Source of the DNA: AAA164-E04 sp964342825
GTDB taxonomy: Bacteria > Verrucomicrobiota > Verrucomicrobiia > Limisphaerales > AAA164-E04
Direction: 5' to 3'
Assembly: GCA_964342825.1 (NCBI GenBank)
Contig: CAYFHO010000091.1
Location: 1-15,376 of the forward strand
Length of the DNA: 15,376 bases
Part shown: piece after piece, positions 7,580 to 14,735 of the stretch
How positions within the stretch are numbered: position 1 is the stretch's first letter
How the letters are laid out: every line of letters starts with the position of its first letter
Program-made: the position numbers and the translations under genes
Notes under the pieces: generated by a model
What the model saw: only the letters and a program-made list of their open reading frames with translations
Told to the model about the DNA's origin: nothing
The model's database searches: none

Positions 7580-8332
7580 TTAAGGATGTTGAAGGTCTCC
7601 TGCTTCCTTGTGGTTGGATCCATGCATGGGAATGGGTGCTCGTGCCGGTGCATATGGAAAAAATGCTGGATAATGAGGATCGTGGCAGGACGTGCAATCT
7701 TTCTTCAATCGCTGTCCCGCAGATTCATCCCAGTAACCGTTTAATCGACCATGGATGCCAATCTCCCAATCTCGATATTTGGGACCATGGCAATCCCGGC
7801 AAAATTGGTTGCTTTGTTCGGGTTTCAAACGCTCCCCTGTCTTGGTTTTCAACACCGCGAGGTTCTCCGAATCGTGGCAAATCATGCAATCATTGTTAGT
7901 GCCTCCTGGACCGTGGCTGATAGTGAGGTGAGCATGCTCTTCGGGGATAATTGTGTTGCCGTCATTATCCCAGTCCAACTCATATGGGGATTCCTCAGGG
8001 TGACAGGCCTTGCAGTTCAGTCTCGAAAAAACCAAATCTCGATGATCCGACGAAAGAATGATCTCGCCAGCTTCATTTCTGAAGGGCGTCACAGGCTCGT
8101 TTTCTTCATGACAGGCATAGCAATCAAGGCCTGAAGTATCCTCATCCAAGGCTATCAATTCCGCCACCGAATACCGAGGCAACGCAACATCGGCTGCAAT
8201 GGGATCTTCAACTTTTACAAGTGTTGGGATTCTAGGCTTTCCCCACAGTTCCAGAAGGAAACAAGCTGCAAGGATTAAAAACGCAACCGACCAAAAGACA
8301 GTAGTAGTTATCTTGGACGGACTGGTAGCCAT
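7580..8332 (-). CDS. Membrane-anchored pentaheme cytochrome c
   Basis: Five CXXCH motifs (starting at Cys71, 107, 149, 178 and 213) predict five covalently bound c-type hemes on a 250-aa protein. The N-terminal hydrophobic stretch TTVFWSVAFLILAACFLLEL (10-29) has no obvious cleavage site, so it probably anchors the protein with its hemes in the periplasm. Extra histidines near the motifs (for example HAHLTISHGPGG and IGIHGRL) could be distal ligands for bis-His hemes. Position immediately upstream of the ferredoxin and NrfD-like genes suggests it takes the place of the DsrJ or ActA heme subunit. An AAGGAT ribosome binding site lies 5 bases before the ATG. I cannot assign it to a named family beyond multiheme cytochrome c. 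Confidence 0.87.
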   Translation of the reverse strand: MATSPSKITTTVFWSVAFLILAACFLLELWGKPRIPTLVKVEDPIAADVALPRYSVAELIALDEDTSGLDCYACHEENEPVTPFRNEAGEIILSSDHRDLVFSRLNCKACHPEESPYELDWDNDGNTIIPEEHAHLTISHGPGGTNNDCMICHDSENLAVLKTKTGERLKPEQSNQFCRDCHGPKYRDWEIGIHGRLNGYWDESAGQRLKKDCTSCHDPHYPAFFPYAPARAPIPMHGSNHKEAGDLQHP

Positions 8333-8371
8333 GTTTAATCCTTCATCTTTGACTTGGTTTGGACCCAGTTT

Positions 8372-8776
8372 CTATTTTTTCGCTCTTTCAGGCAGGATTC
8401 GCAGAAACTTCATCAATTGCTTGAGTTGTTGATCATTCACTTTTTCAGCGAAAGGCTTCATCAATTCCTTGCCCTTTTTATTTTTCATCCCGTTTTTGGT
8501 GTGCATGAAACCCTGGGTGTCAGTAAAACTGGCCTGATATTCTTTATCAGTCAGGTCCTTCACCTTGGCTTTTCGACCTGCCTTGGTTTTACCTTTCCCG
8601 TCCATGCCATGGCATGAAGCACAGTGTTCTTTCCAAAGCCCAACCGTTTCTTTAGTGATTTTAACATCCGATAGGTCGATTTTTTCATCGGCTGCTTGCG
8701 TGTCAATGACGACAGTATTCCAGGCAACCAACAGGACGAGAATGGTAAGAGTAGAGATGGTTCGAGAGGTTTTCAT
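8372..8776 (-). CDS. Small periplasmic monoheme cytochrome c
   Basis: This 134-aa class I-like c-type cytochrome has one heme site, CASCHGMDGKGKTKAG (Cys52, Cys55, His56). The likely axial methionine is in LMKPFAEKVNDQQ (Met106). A Sec signal peptide (MKTSRTISTLTILVLLVAW, cleavage probably after TQA near 28) sends it to the periplasm. The mature protein is very lysine-rich, suiting electrostatic docking to acidic partners such as the acidic barrel extension encoded upstream. A ribosome binding site (AAGGA) precedes the ATG. It is the first gene after the 189-base gap and opens the inner-membrane half of the cluster. A shuttle role between pentaheme and octaheme is inferred from order and size. 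Confidence 0.88.
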   Translation of the reverse strand: MKTSRTISTLTILVLLVAWNTVVIDTQAADEKIDLSDVKITKETVGLWKEHCASCHGMDGKGKTKAGRKAKVKDLTDKEYQASFTDTQGFMHTKNGMKNKKGKELMKPFAEKVNDQQLKQLMKFLRILPERAKK

Positions 8777-8965
8777 ATTATTCCTTAAAAGAGTGTTCTA
8801 AGTTAATTTTTTACTCACGTTACTAATCTTAGTGAATTTTATGGAATGGACTCCACCAATATTGCTGATCGTTGCGCATTATTTGTTGAAGAGGCAAAAA
8901 ACTCATAATACGTTTATTTTAAATAAGATACACTACAAAAAACTTCTCTTCAGCAATGCGAACGG
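8777..8965 (-). promoter_or_regulatory. 189-base gap inside the cluster, possible internal promoter region
   Basis: This AT-rich non-coding stretch separates the outer-membrane genes from the inner-membrane genes. All other gaps in the cluster are 39 bases or less. It holds a near-palindrome, TTACTAA-TC-TTAGTGA at 8820-8835 (seven pairs, one a G-T wobble), about 45 bases before the monoheme cytochrome start. It also holds an AT-rich near-palindrome, TTATTTTAAATAA. I found no convincing -35/-10 pair and no clear terminator for the barrel gene. An internal promoter is inferred from the gap size and the dyad. Confidence 0.3.
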
Positions 8966-11257
8966 CTAAAAGCGGTACTGGACACCGGTCGAAACAAGGT
9001 GTGCCCTGTAATCATTCCTGCCCCCATATGTGTCACTTGAGTGTTTGAAGAATCCATAACTCAGATTCCACCGCAGGTTTTCGCGAATGCGCCGTGTCAA
9101 AGTAACAGTCACACCGTGATCAGTGTCGTCAGCTCCGTAAGGCTGCGTGACTATGGAATTGTCAGTGTAATTGTCAGATCTAAAATATTGATATTGAGCC
9201 TCAACTTCGGTTCGAGAATCAATGAGATAACCGAGGATTGCCGATGTATTCCAGTAGTCGTTTTGAGCAGATTGAATCAAAGCTCCCAAGGCGGGATCGC
9301 GCCCCACAGGTGTGGTTGTATCGTCGAGCACATAATTGAAATTGCCCTGCATATAAATTCGGCTCCAAGGAGTCCACGTGGCACTTTGACTGAGTATATA
9401 AGCGTTTTGTTCGGCTGCATCCAATGAGGACAAACCGTCCGCCCGAAGTCGAATATTCGATTGCTGATAGTCAAACCTGGAGACAAGGGTCAGTGAAGAG
9501 TGGGGGCGCACGGTGATACGAAAATTTACATCGTCCACATCAAAATTGTATCGGTTGAGATACGCTGGATACCTGTTCAAACCAACGTTGTCGATGGAGT
9601 CCGTGACATGATCAAAATCATTGGAGCGAATTTTGCGATAATACTGAGCTCCAAAACTCAATCGTTGCACAGGATACCAAGTTGCCCCGGCGGTGTATTT
9701 ATGTTGAAACCTTGAAAAATCGGTATCGCGCTCGAAATCAATCAAGCCTGAAGTTAGAGCCATTTGGCGCTCTTCCATGTCACCATCTCCTTGAAGCCAA
9801 TCTCCTCGCAGGTAAAAGACCCACTCCTTCAACCCTACATACCTTGCCTCCAGCCTTTCCGAGATATCCAGGAATCCTTGCTCTGACAGAGCTTGCCTGG
9901 ATGTACTTGAACCAGGAGTATCCAACCAGGTGGAACGCCCTTCGATGTCCTGATGTTCAAAACGGATGGAAGGCGTGATGGTGAATCCTTTCCATGGTTG
10001 ATACATGAAATTGAGGGAGGCAACGTGCTGATTCACTCTGGATCCGCCGGTCAACCCAAGAAAACCAGGCCCTCGAGCAAGCGAGGGATCATAGATGGCA
10101 TCGTATTCCAAAGCAAAAATACGGTCACCACGAAAGTCGGTATCGAGTGTGGTGATGGCGTACCCGGATGAGAAAAACCATCGGTCATTGAACCGGGTTT
10201 CTGTGAAGGTATGAGCTCCGAACAGATCTGTATCGGTCACATTCTTCTGTGTGAGGCGTGACTCGGAAGGTGTATCCGGATTGTATCGCTCATTGAGCGA
10301 ATCTGTCCTGGAGCCGCTCTCAATTCGAAAACCGGCACCAAGATCCGTATTCCCCAAAGTATGACGTACCCCTAAACTTGCCCGGTCTCGCGACTCGTCG
10401 ATGTTTCTAAATGAGCTGCTGATGCCCCGCCCTTGTGCTGAAACCGCTGGAGCCCAAATCAAGGAATCTTTGGAGCCTCTGGTAAACAAATGAGCATAGT
10501 CAAAAGTAAATTCAGGCCACGACTCAACTCCCAGACGCCCACTCACCCAAGCCATTCCCCGGTCGAGAAAAAGCTCGTCTTGTTCCAACGGAAACCAGGA
10601 ATCGGTAGCCGGATCATAACCTCCGGAGCCGTTGTAGAAAGTTCGATTCTCTTGATATCCAGCCGCAATTTCACCTATTTCCGAATCAATGTATTTAAGT
10701 GAAAAATCGAAATCCTGGTTGCCAAGTTGAGCTTTGGCGTCCATGAGCAACTGTCCATTCTCACCGACCCATTGTTCGTAATGAAAATCATCAATCCCTC
10801 CAAAAGCCTGAGAATGCATGCCCATGCGTCTTCTGAACTCGGCGGGATTGCCCTGCACATCCAAACCTCCCATGGAGAGATTTAACCAACCGGTATACTC
10901 AGTGTTTCCCCCTCGCCACTCAGACAATTCCGGACTCTCCTCATCGTCCAGGGAATCCAACAAATCTTCCCAGTCTTCTGAATCCTCTGAATCAGAATCC
11001 TCACCCAATTCAGCTTCCAATGCAGCTTCCCAATCCTCCATGTCATCCTCCGTTTCCAAAGCGGTTTCCTCGCTTTCAGAACCCTCCCCTGGAAGATTGT
11101 TTTCAGAAAGGTGATCCTCGCCCGACGATTTCGAGGTTGTGGGTTCACTGACAGCTTCAGACTGATCCGCACTTTGAATCTGCCAGGGAACCAGGCATGC
11201 CAGCACGATCGCTTTGACTCGGAAGTGAATTGCCTTCGAGTTTAAGAGAGAACTCAT
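8966..11257 (-). CDS. Outer-membrane beta-barrel of a porin-cytochrome conduit (MtrB/PioB-like), with acidic N-terminal extension
   Basis: The product is predicted to form the insulating outer-membrane channel in which a periplasmic multiheme cytochrome sits. The 763-aa protein has a signal peptide (cleavage probably after QSA near 30). Next is a strongly acidic segment (about 46-113, nearly half Asp/Glu) holding two similar pieces, EDWEAALEAELGED and EDWEDLLDSLDDEE. From about 115 to the end come alternating polar/aromatic strands such as LSFGAQYYRKI, FRITVRPHSS and TEVEAQYQYFR, ending in VSTGVQYRF, an outer-membrane insertion signal with terminal Phe. About 650 residues would suit a large MtrB-sized barrel (26 strands in that family). 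The only cysteine I see is in the signal peptide, so the CXXC of Shewanella MtrB is absent. It lies 29 bases after the octaheme gene, the usual conduit partner. The exact family needs a profile search. Confidence 0.82.
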   Translation of the reverse strand: MSSLLNSKAIHFRVKAIVLACLVPWQIQSADQSEAVSEPTTSKSSGEDHLSENNLPGEGSESEETALETEDDMEDWEAALEAELGEDSDSEDSEDWEDLLDSLDDEESPELSEWRGGNTEYTGWLNLSMGGLDVQGNPAEFRRRMGMHSQAFGGIDDFHYEQWVGENGQLLMDAKAQLGNQDFDFSLKYIDSEIGEIAAGYQENRTFYNGSGGYDPATDSWFPLEQDELFLDRGMAWVSGRLGVESWPEFTFDYAHLFTRGSKDSLIWAPAVSAQGRGISSSFRNIDESRDRASLGVRHTLGNTDLGAGFRIESGSRTDSLNERYNPDTPSESRLTQKNVTDTDLFGAHTFTETRFNDRWFFSSGYAITTLDTDFRGDRIFALEYDAIYDPSLARGPGFLGLTGGSRVNQHVASLNFMYQPWKGFTITPSIRFEHQDIEGRSTWLDTPGSSTSRQALSEQGFLDISERLEARYVGLKEWVFYLRGDWLQGDGDMEERQMALTSGLIDFERDTDFSRFQHKYTAGATWYPVQRLSFGAQYYRKIRSNDFDHVTDSIDNVGLNRYPAYLNRYNFDVDDVNFRITVRPHSSLTLVSRFDYQQSNIRLRADGLSSLDAAEQNAYILSQSATWTPWSRIYMQGNFNYVLDDTTTPVGRDPALGALIQSAQNDYWNTSAILGYLIDSRTEVEAQYQYFRSDNYTDNSIVTQPYGADDTDHGVTVTLTRRIRENLRWNLSYGFFKHSSDTYGGRNDYRAHLVSTGVQYRF

Positions 11258-11286
11258 GATATACTTCGTTTTAGGTCAGCTTGGAG

Positions 11287-12096
11287 TTAATAGCGCAAGG
11301 AACTGCTGACGTGAGATCCATGCACAGCCTCATGACAACCTGCGGTCCAACAGGTACCTTCCCTCATTAAAAAGCGATGAGGCAATCCACCTATGCGCAA
11401 GTCCGAATTCAATTCTTGTGCGTGACATTTGAGACACAGCACAGAATTGCGTTCTTTCAGCATCTTGGCATTGATGCTGCCGTGAGGACTATGGCAAATG
11501 GTGCAACCTTCACGCATAGCCTCATGCTCGAAAACGAATGGACCTTTTTGTCCAGGATGACAGTTCAAGCATGTGGCATCTTCACTACGACTGATGAAGT
11601 TAAGTGTTCCAGTGCTCGCGGTGCCGTGATGAGGATCATGACAATCGGAACAAGTGACCTCTCCATCCTCCCAGGGATGGTGGTGCGGAAGTCGAAATTG
11701 ACCTCTCTGATCTGCATGACAACGGTAGCAAACAGAAGGCGAGTCCTTGGGATTCACAATCGTACCGTAGGCTCCCCCACTCTTGGAATGAATACTTCCG
11801 GGACCATGACAAACCTCACAACCTATACTCTCCTGGTCCTCGTGGTGAACGGGCATCGAAGCATGTGGAGTGGAATCAAACGATGTGAAGTATTGTTCAT
11901 GGCAAGAAAGGCAGTCTTCAGAACCTACAAAATCTGCATTTGGAATATCCGGCGGCATACGAAATGACGTCGTCGGAGTGACACAGGAGATCCATACAAA
12001 ACAAATGCAGGCAACCAATGCCAGCCCTGGTCCAGTTATTACGGAGATCCCACGCTTGAACGGGAGTTCAGTATCTTTGAGGTTCCACGATTTCAT
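11287..12096 (-). CDS. Octaheme c-type cytochrome, MtrA/DmsE-like periplasmic conduit subunit
   Basis: This 269-aa cytochrome is expected to pass electrons across the outer membrane inside the adjacent barrel. Seven CXXCH motifs start at Cys62, 93, 123, 149, 176, 198 and 221. An eighth site, CWTAGCHEAVHGS, has CX4CH spacing (Cys249, Cys254, His255). Spacers such as HGPGSIHSK, CSDCHDPHHG and CTICHSPHG resemble the DmsE/MtrA family, which normally has ten hemes. Eight hemes recall the Geobacter OmaB-type partners. The N-terminus has a hydrophobic segment (about 19-38) ending VWISC. A lipoprotein cleavage before Cys38 is possible, but the lipobox is poor. The ATG at 12096 lacks a close Shine-Dalgarno sequence. 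It is the first gene of the minus-strand cluster, facing the divergent nonaheme gene. Confidence 0.87.
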   Translation of the reverse strand: MKSWNLKDTELPFKRGISVITGPGLALVACICFVWISCVTPTTSFRMPPDIPNADFVGSEDCLSCHEQYFTSFDSTPHASMPVHHEDQESIGCEVCHGPGSIHSKSGGAYGTIVNPKDSPSVCYRCHADQRGQFRLPHHHPWEDGEVTCSDCHDPHHGTASTGTLNFISRSEDATCLNCHPGQKGPFVFEHEAMREGCTICHSPHGSINAKMLKERNSVLCLKCHAQELNSDLRIGGLPHRFLMREGTCWTAGCHEAVHGSHVSSSLRY

Positions 12097-12125
12097 TAGG
12101 CCGTTGAAGAAACTAATCCTTTAAT

Positions 12126-12135
12126 ACCAATTGGT
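12126..12135. repeat. Perfect 10-bp palindrome upstream of the octaheme gene
   Basis: ACCAATTGGT is exactly self-complementary and lies 30 bases before the octaheme start codon. It sits where an operator would control the minus-strand cluster. No regulator family is assigned, and a 10-bp palindrome can occur by chance. Confidence 0.3.
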
Positions 12136-12255
12136 CACTTCCGATATTGTTTAGGTATGGACAAAAATTGTTGCTATGAACTAACAACCGGGAACTATCA
12201 TCAGAATTTCAATTCGGAATGATCCCATCAATTATTGTTCAATCCTGAGCAACAA

Positions 12256-12284
12256 AGGTGTGGCTCTACTTGGTGTCCACACTT
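12256..12284 (+). repeat. Inverted repeat in the leader of the nonaheme gene
   Basis: AGGTGTGG and CCACACTT pair over 8 bp (one G-T wobble) around a 13-base loop. The repeat lies about 137 bases before the nonaheme ATG. It could be an operator or an RNA hairpin. No T-run follows, so it is not a terminator. Confidence 0.25.
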
Positions 12285-12420
12285 AACTTAAGGTCAGACT
12301 AAGTCCGTACTGCTACCTCAACACGGGAAACGGAAAGTATGAACACACGATTAAACATCGTTTTTACGTTTGGATCCGAAGGATCCCTCACTCCTAATAA
12401 TTCTGACAACAACACGCTCC

Positions 12421-14670
12421 ATGAAGACTGAACGATTATTTGTTACCGATGTATCGGTTCTTGGGTTTCTGAAAAGGACGACGATACTAGGAGCCATCAT
12501 TGCGATTTTTATACCTGCATCAGTATTTGCTGAAGGCAGTCAAATCGCTGCTCGACCATTATCACCACAAGAGATCAAGGATCACAATCTGCCCGAAGGC
12601 ATCCAAAAATCTGGGGGATTGCATAACGTGGGTATTGGTGAACCCTTCTATCTTGAAGCACAAGTGCCGGCCGGAACGACCGTACTCAACACCGAATGGA
12701 CCCTGGAATCCAAACCAGAGGGATCGACTACAGAACTCTCTGAAAGTCCACTCCCATTAACCGTTCCCGTCTACAATCCCGGAGACCGTGAGGTTAATTT
12801 TGTTGCGGGTAGAAAACTGCTGATACCGGACATTGTAGGAAAGTATCAGGTCAAGGCGGTCGTGAAAACAGACGGTGAAGACATTGTCCTGACCCGAAAC
12901 CTGTACGGAGCTACTTATATTGGCGCAGGAGAAGGATTCGCTTTTTCCGATCCTCTGCACTGTTCCGTTTGCCATACCGAGAAATTCAATGGGTGGAAAC
13001 AAACAAATCATGCGGATGCATTTGTGAAACACATCGAAGGCATGGGTAGCAATCACTATCGCGAATATTGTAATTCCTGCCACACTTTGGGATATAACAC
13101 TGCTCCCGAAGCCGACAACGGAGGCTTTGACGACATCGCCAGATTGGTGGAGTGGGCTTTCCCTGAAACACTGGAGCCTGGCAATTTCGATGCCATGCCC
13201 AAGGAACTTCAATTGAAAGCCAACATACAATGCGAAAGCTGCCACGGTGCAGGAAGTGAACACGTAAGAGCAGGCGGAAATCCTGAGTTGATCACCATGA
13301 GTACCAGTTCCGGGGACTGTGCCCAATGCCACGATTCAGAACCTTACCATGTCATTAACCAACAATGGAACAGTTCCAGCCATGCAGTTGCTACGCGATA
13401 TCCAACGGGTGAAGGACGCTCCTCCTGTGTCGGTTGTCACAGTGGTATCGGTTTCATCGATCAAACCGATGGATTGGCTCGCAACGAACTACGCACTGAA
13501 TGGGAAGCCATCGTTTGTGCCGCCTGCCATGATCCGCATGCGGGTGAAAACCCACATCAACTGAGAAAAGTTGATTCCGCACAGTTTAACAATGGGCATA
13601 CGATCACTCAGGGAGGAACGGGTCTGTTGTGTATGAATTGCCATAAATCCAGACGTGATGTGGATAGTTATGTCACGGAGTATCATCGTCACTATGGTCC
13701 TCACCATGGTCCACAAGGTGATATGCTTGCTGGAACAAACGCAGTCGAATACGGACAACGAATCCCAAGCTCGGCTCACCTGGCAGCTGTCAAAGATTCA
13801 TGCGTAACCTGTCATATGCAGGAAACCAACAGCTCAAACCCTGCTCATACATTGGCTGGAGGTCATACATTTAAACCCATATGGGACGGTGGAACGCCCG
13901 ACGATCATGGGGATGACATTCCTCTGGTCAGTGCCTGTAACAGTTGTCATGGTGATATCGAATCATTCGATTTCCCTCGACAAGATTTTGATGGAGACGG
14001 GGTTATCGCAGGTGTACAGACTGAAGTCAAAGGACTGATGAAACAGCTTGCGGTTCTGCTACCACCCTATGGTGAAAATGAAGTAAATGTCACAGAAGAC
14101 TACAATGCAGCTGAATTACGTGCGGCATTTAATTATATCTTTGTGGAATCAGATGGAAGTTATGGTGTTCACAATTTGAGCTACACGCTGGGTATTCTTC
14201 GAGGTGCTATTGCCGATGTCTCCGGAGCCAGTTTGGACAGTGATGGGGATGGTATCCTGGATGAATGGGAACTTGAACATTTTGGCAGCATTGTCACTCA
14301 AAGTGGAGATGGTGATGCAGACGCTGACGGTTTGTCGGATCGCCTGGAATTCCAACTGGGATCCAATCCAAATCTGGCAGATTCTGATGGGGACGGTTTT
14401 GGAGACTTCGCAGAATTACACGCTGGAACCGATATGCAGAATGCCGAAGAAAGCCCTGTTACCGGCCGTAGCACAGTTCATCATGCAGTGGAATATGTGT
14501 TCTTCACCGAAGCTGGAAAATCCTATCAAGTCCAGGTTGCCGATTCCCTCAATGGAGCGGGATGGATGGACGTAGGGGAACCAATTGAAGGCAACGGTGA
14601 TGTGATACAACATTTCTCTTCAACAAGAGCTGAAGCGCAGCAGTACTTCCGCGTGATCGAAATAGAGTAG
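12421..14670 (+). CDS. Secreted nonaheme c-type cytochrome with Ca-binding repeats, putative extracellular electron-transfer protein
   Basis: Nine CXXCH motifs (starting at Cys181, 217, 271, 300, 336, 366, 404, 461 and 506 of a 749-aa product) predict nine c-type hemes. Residues 1-38 are a signal peptide (LGAIIAIFIPASVFAEG). About 65-175 looks like an Ig-type beta domain (GEPFYLEAQVPAGTTVLNTE). Then come the heme region, an acidic loop DFDGDGV (522-528), a helical segment, and repeats DSDGDGILDEWE and DSDGDGFGDFAE (about 605-672) that resemble thrombospondin type 3 or EF-hand Ca loops. A short beta domain ends in YFRVIEIE. The in-frame TTG at 12370 would add 17 residues before the signal peptide. 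I prefer the ATG, although neither has a clear Shine-Dalgarno sequence. Divergence from the conduit genes and the Ca-repeat tail suggest a cell-surface terminal cytochrome. A periplasmic enzyme is the alternative. Confidence 0.87.
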   Translation: MKTERLFVTDVSVLGFLKRTTILGAIIAIFIPASVFAEGSQIAARPLSPQEIKDHNLPEGIQKSGGLHNVGIGEPFYLEAQVPAGTTVLNTEWTLESKPEGSTTELSESPLPLTVPVYNPGDREVNFVAGRKLLIPDIVGKYQVKAVVKTDGEDIVLTRNLYGATYIGAGEGFAFSDPLHCSVCHTEKFNGWKQTNHADAFVKHIEGMGSNHYREYCNSCHTLGYNTAPEADNGGFDDIARLVEWAFPETLEPGNFDAMPKELQLKANIQCESCHGAGSEHVRAGGNPELITMSTSSGDCAQCHDSEPYHVINQQWNSSSHAVATRYPTGEGRSSCVGCHSGIGFIDQTDGLARNELRTEWEAIVCAACHDPHAGENPHQLRKVDSAQFNNGHTITQGGTGLLCMNCHKSRRDVDSYVTEYHRHYGPHHGPQGDMLAGTNAVEYGQRIPSSAHLAAVKDSCVTCHMQETNSSNPAHTLAGGHTFKPIWDGGTPDDHGDDIPLVSACNSCHGDIESFDFPRQDFDGDGVIAGVQTEVKGLMKQLAVLLPPYGENEVNVTEDYNAAELRAAFNYIFVESDGSYGVHNLSYTLGILRGAIADVSGASLDSDGDGILDEWELEHFGSIVTQSGDGDADADGLSDRLEFQLGSNPNLADSDGDGFGDFAELHAGTDMQNAEESPVTGRSTVHHAVEYVFFTEAGKSYQVQVADSLNGAGWMDVGEPIEGNGDVIQHFSSTRAEAQQYFRVIEIE

Positions 14671-14705
14671 GAGCCGAGGAATAAATTGGTTCTTCATTGA
14701 GCCGC

Positions 14706-14735
14706 AGGGGGCTGTCCATTCGACGGCCCCCTTTT
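14706..14735 (+). terminator. Intrinsic terminator of the nonaheme cytochrome gene
   Basis: AGGGGGCTGTC and GACGGCCCCCT form an 11-bp GC-rich stem (one G-T wobble) with the 5-base loop CATTC, followed by TTTT and then CGTTGT. It starts 36 bases after the stop codon. It is the clearest terminator in the window. Confidence 0.85.

Larger units (their letters stand above)
12097..12420. promoter_or_regulatory. Divergent control region between the octaheme and nonaheme cytochrome genes
   Basis: This 324-base stretch must carry the promoters of both directions if the two halves are expressed separately. I see no convincing -35/-10 pair on either strand. It contains the perfect palindrome at 12126-12135, the hairpin at 12256-12284, and GGATCC-GAA-GGATCC (12372-12386), which can fold as a 6-bp, 3-base-loop hairpin just before the nonaheme start. 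Two short open frames (from 12339 and within 12158-12223) look incidental. Confidence 0.45.

Noticed and set aside
10930..11050. DNA-level tandem repeat (gaatcc/tctgaatc units)
   Set aside because: It is explained by Glu/Asp/Ser-rich coding in the acidic extension of the barrel protein. The units are irregular.
11377..11967. Open frame of 196 codons on the plus strand
   Set aside because: It is antisense to the octaheme cytochrome. The repeated CXXCH codons leave the opposite frame free of stops by composition.
11974..11994. Lipoprotein signal in the octaheme cytochrome (VWISC)
   Set aside because: The residue three before the cysteine is Trp, not Leu, Val or Ile, so the lipobox is poor. 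It is kept only as a possibility in the gene entry.
4894..12096. Alternative complex III operon
   Set aside because: It shares a pentaheme, a NrfD-like protein and a monoheme. However, the large ActB molybdopterin-like subunit, ActD and ActF are missing, and a barrel with an octaheme is present instead.
12158..12223. Short frame beginning MDKNCCYEL in the divergent region
   Set aside because: It has 21 codons, no ribosome binding site and no known relative. It looks like chance.
12370..12420. TTG start giving a 766-residue nonaheme protein
   Set aside because: The added 17 residues precede a normal signal peptide beginning at ATG 12421, and no ribosome binding site supports the TTG.
12757..13332. 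Open frame of 191 codons on the minus strand
   Set aside because: It is antisense to the nonaheme heme region, with no ribosome binding site or recognisable motif.
12421..14670. Nonaheme protein as a nitrite reductase, hydroxylamine oxidoreductase or tetrathionate reductase
   Set aside because: No CXXCK active-site motif or other catalytic signature was seen, and all nine sites are ordinary CXXCH.
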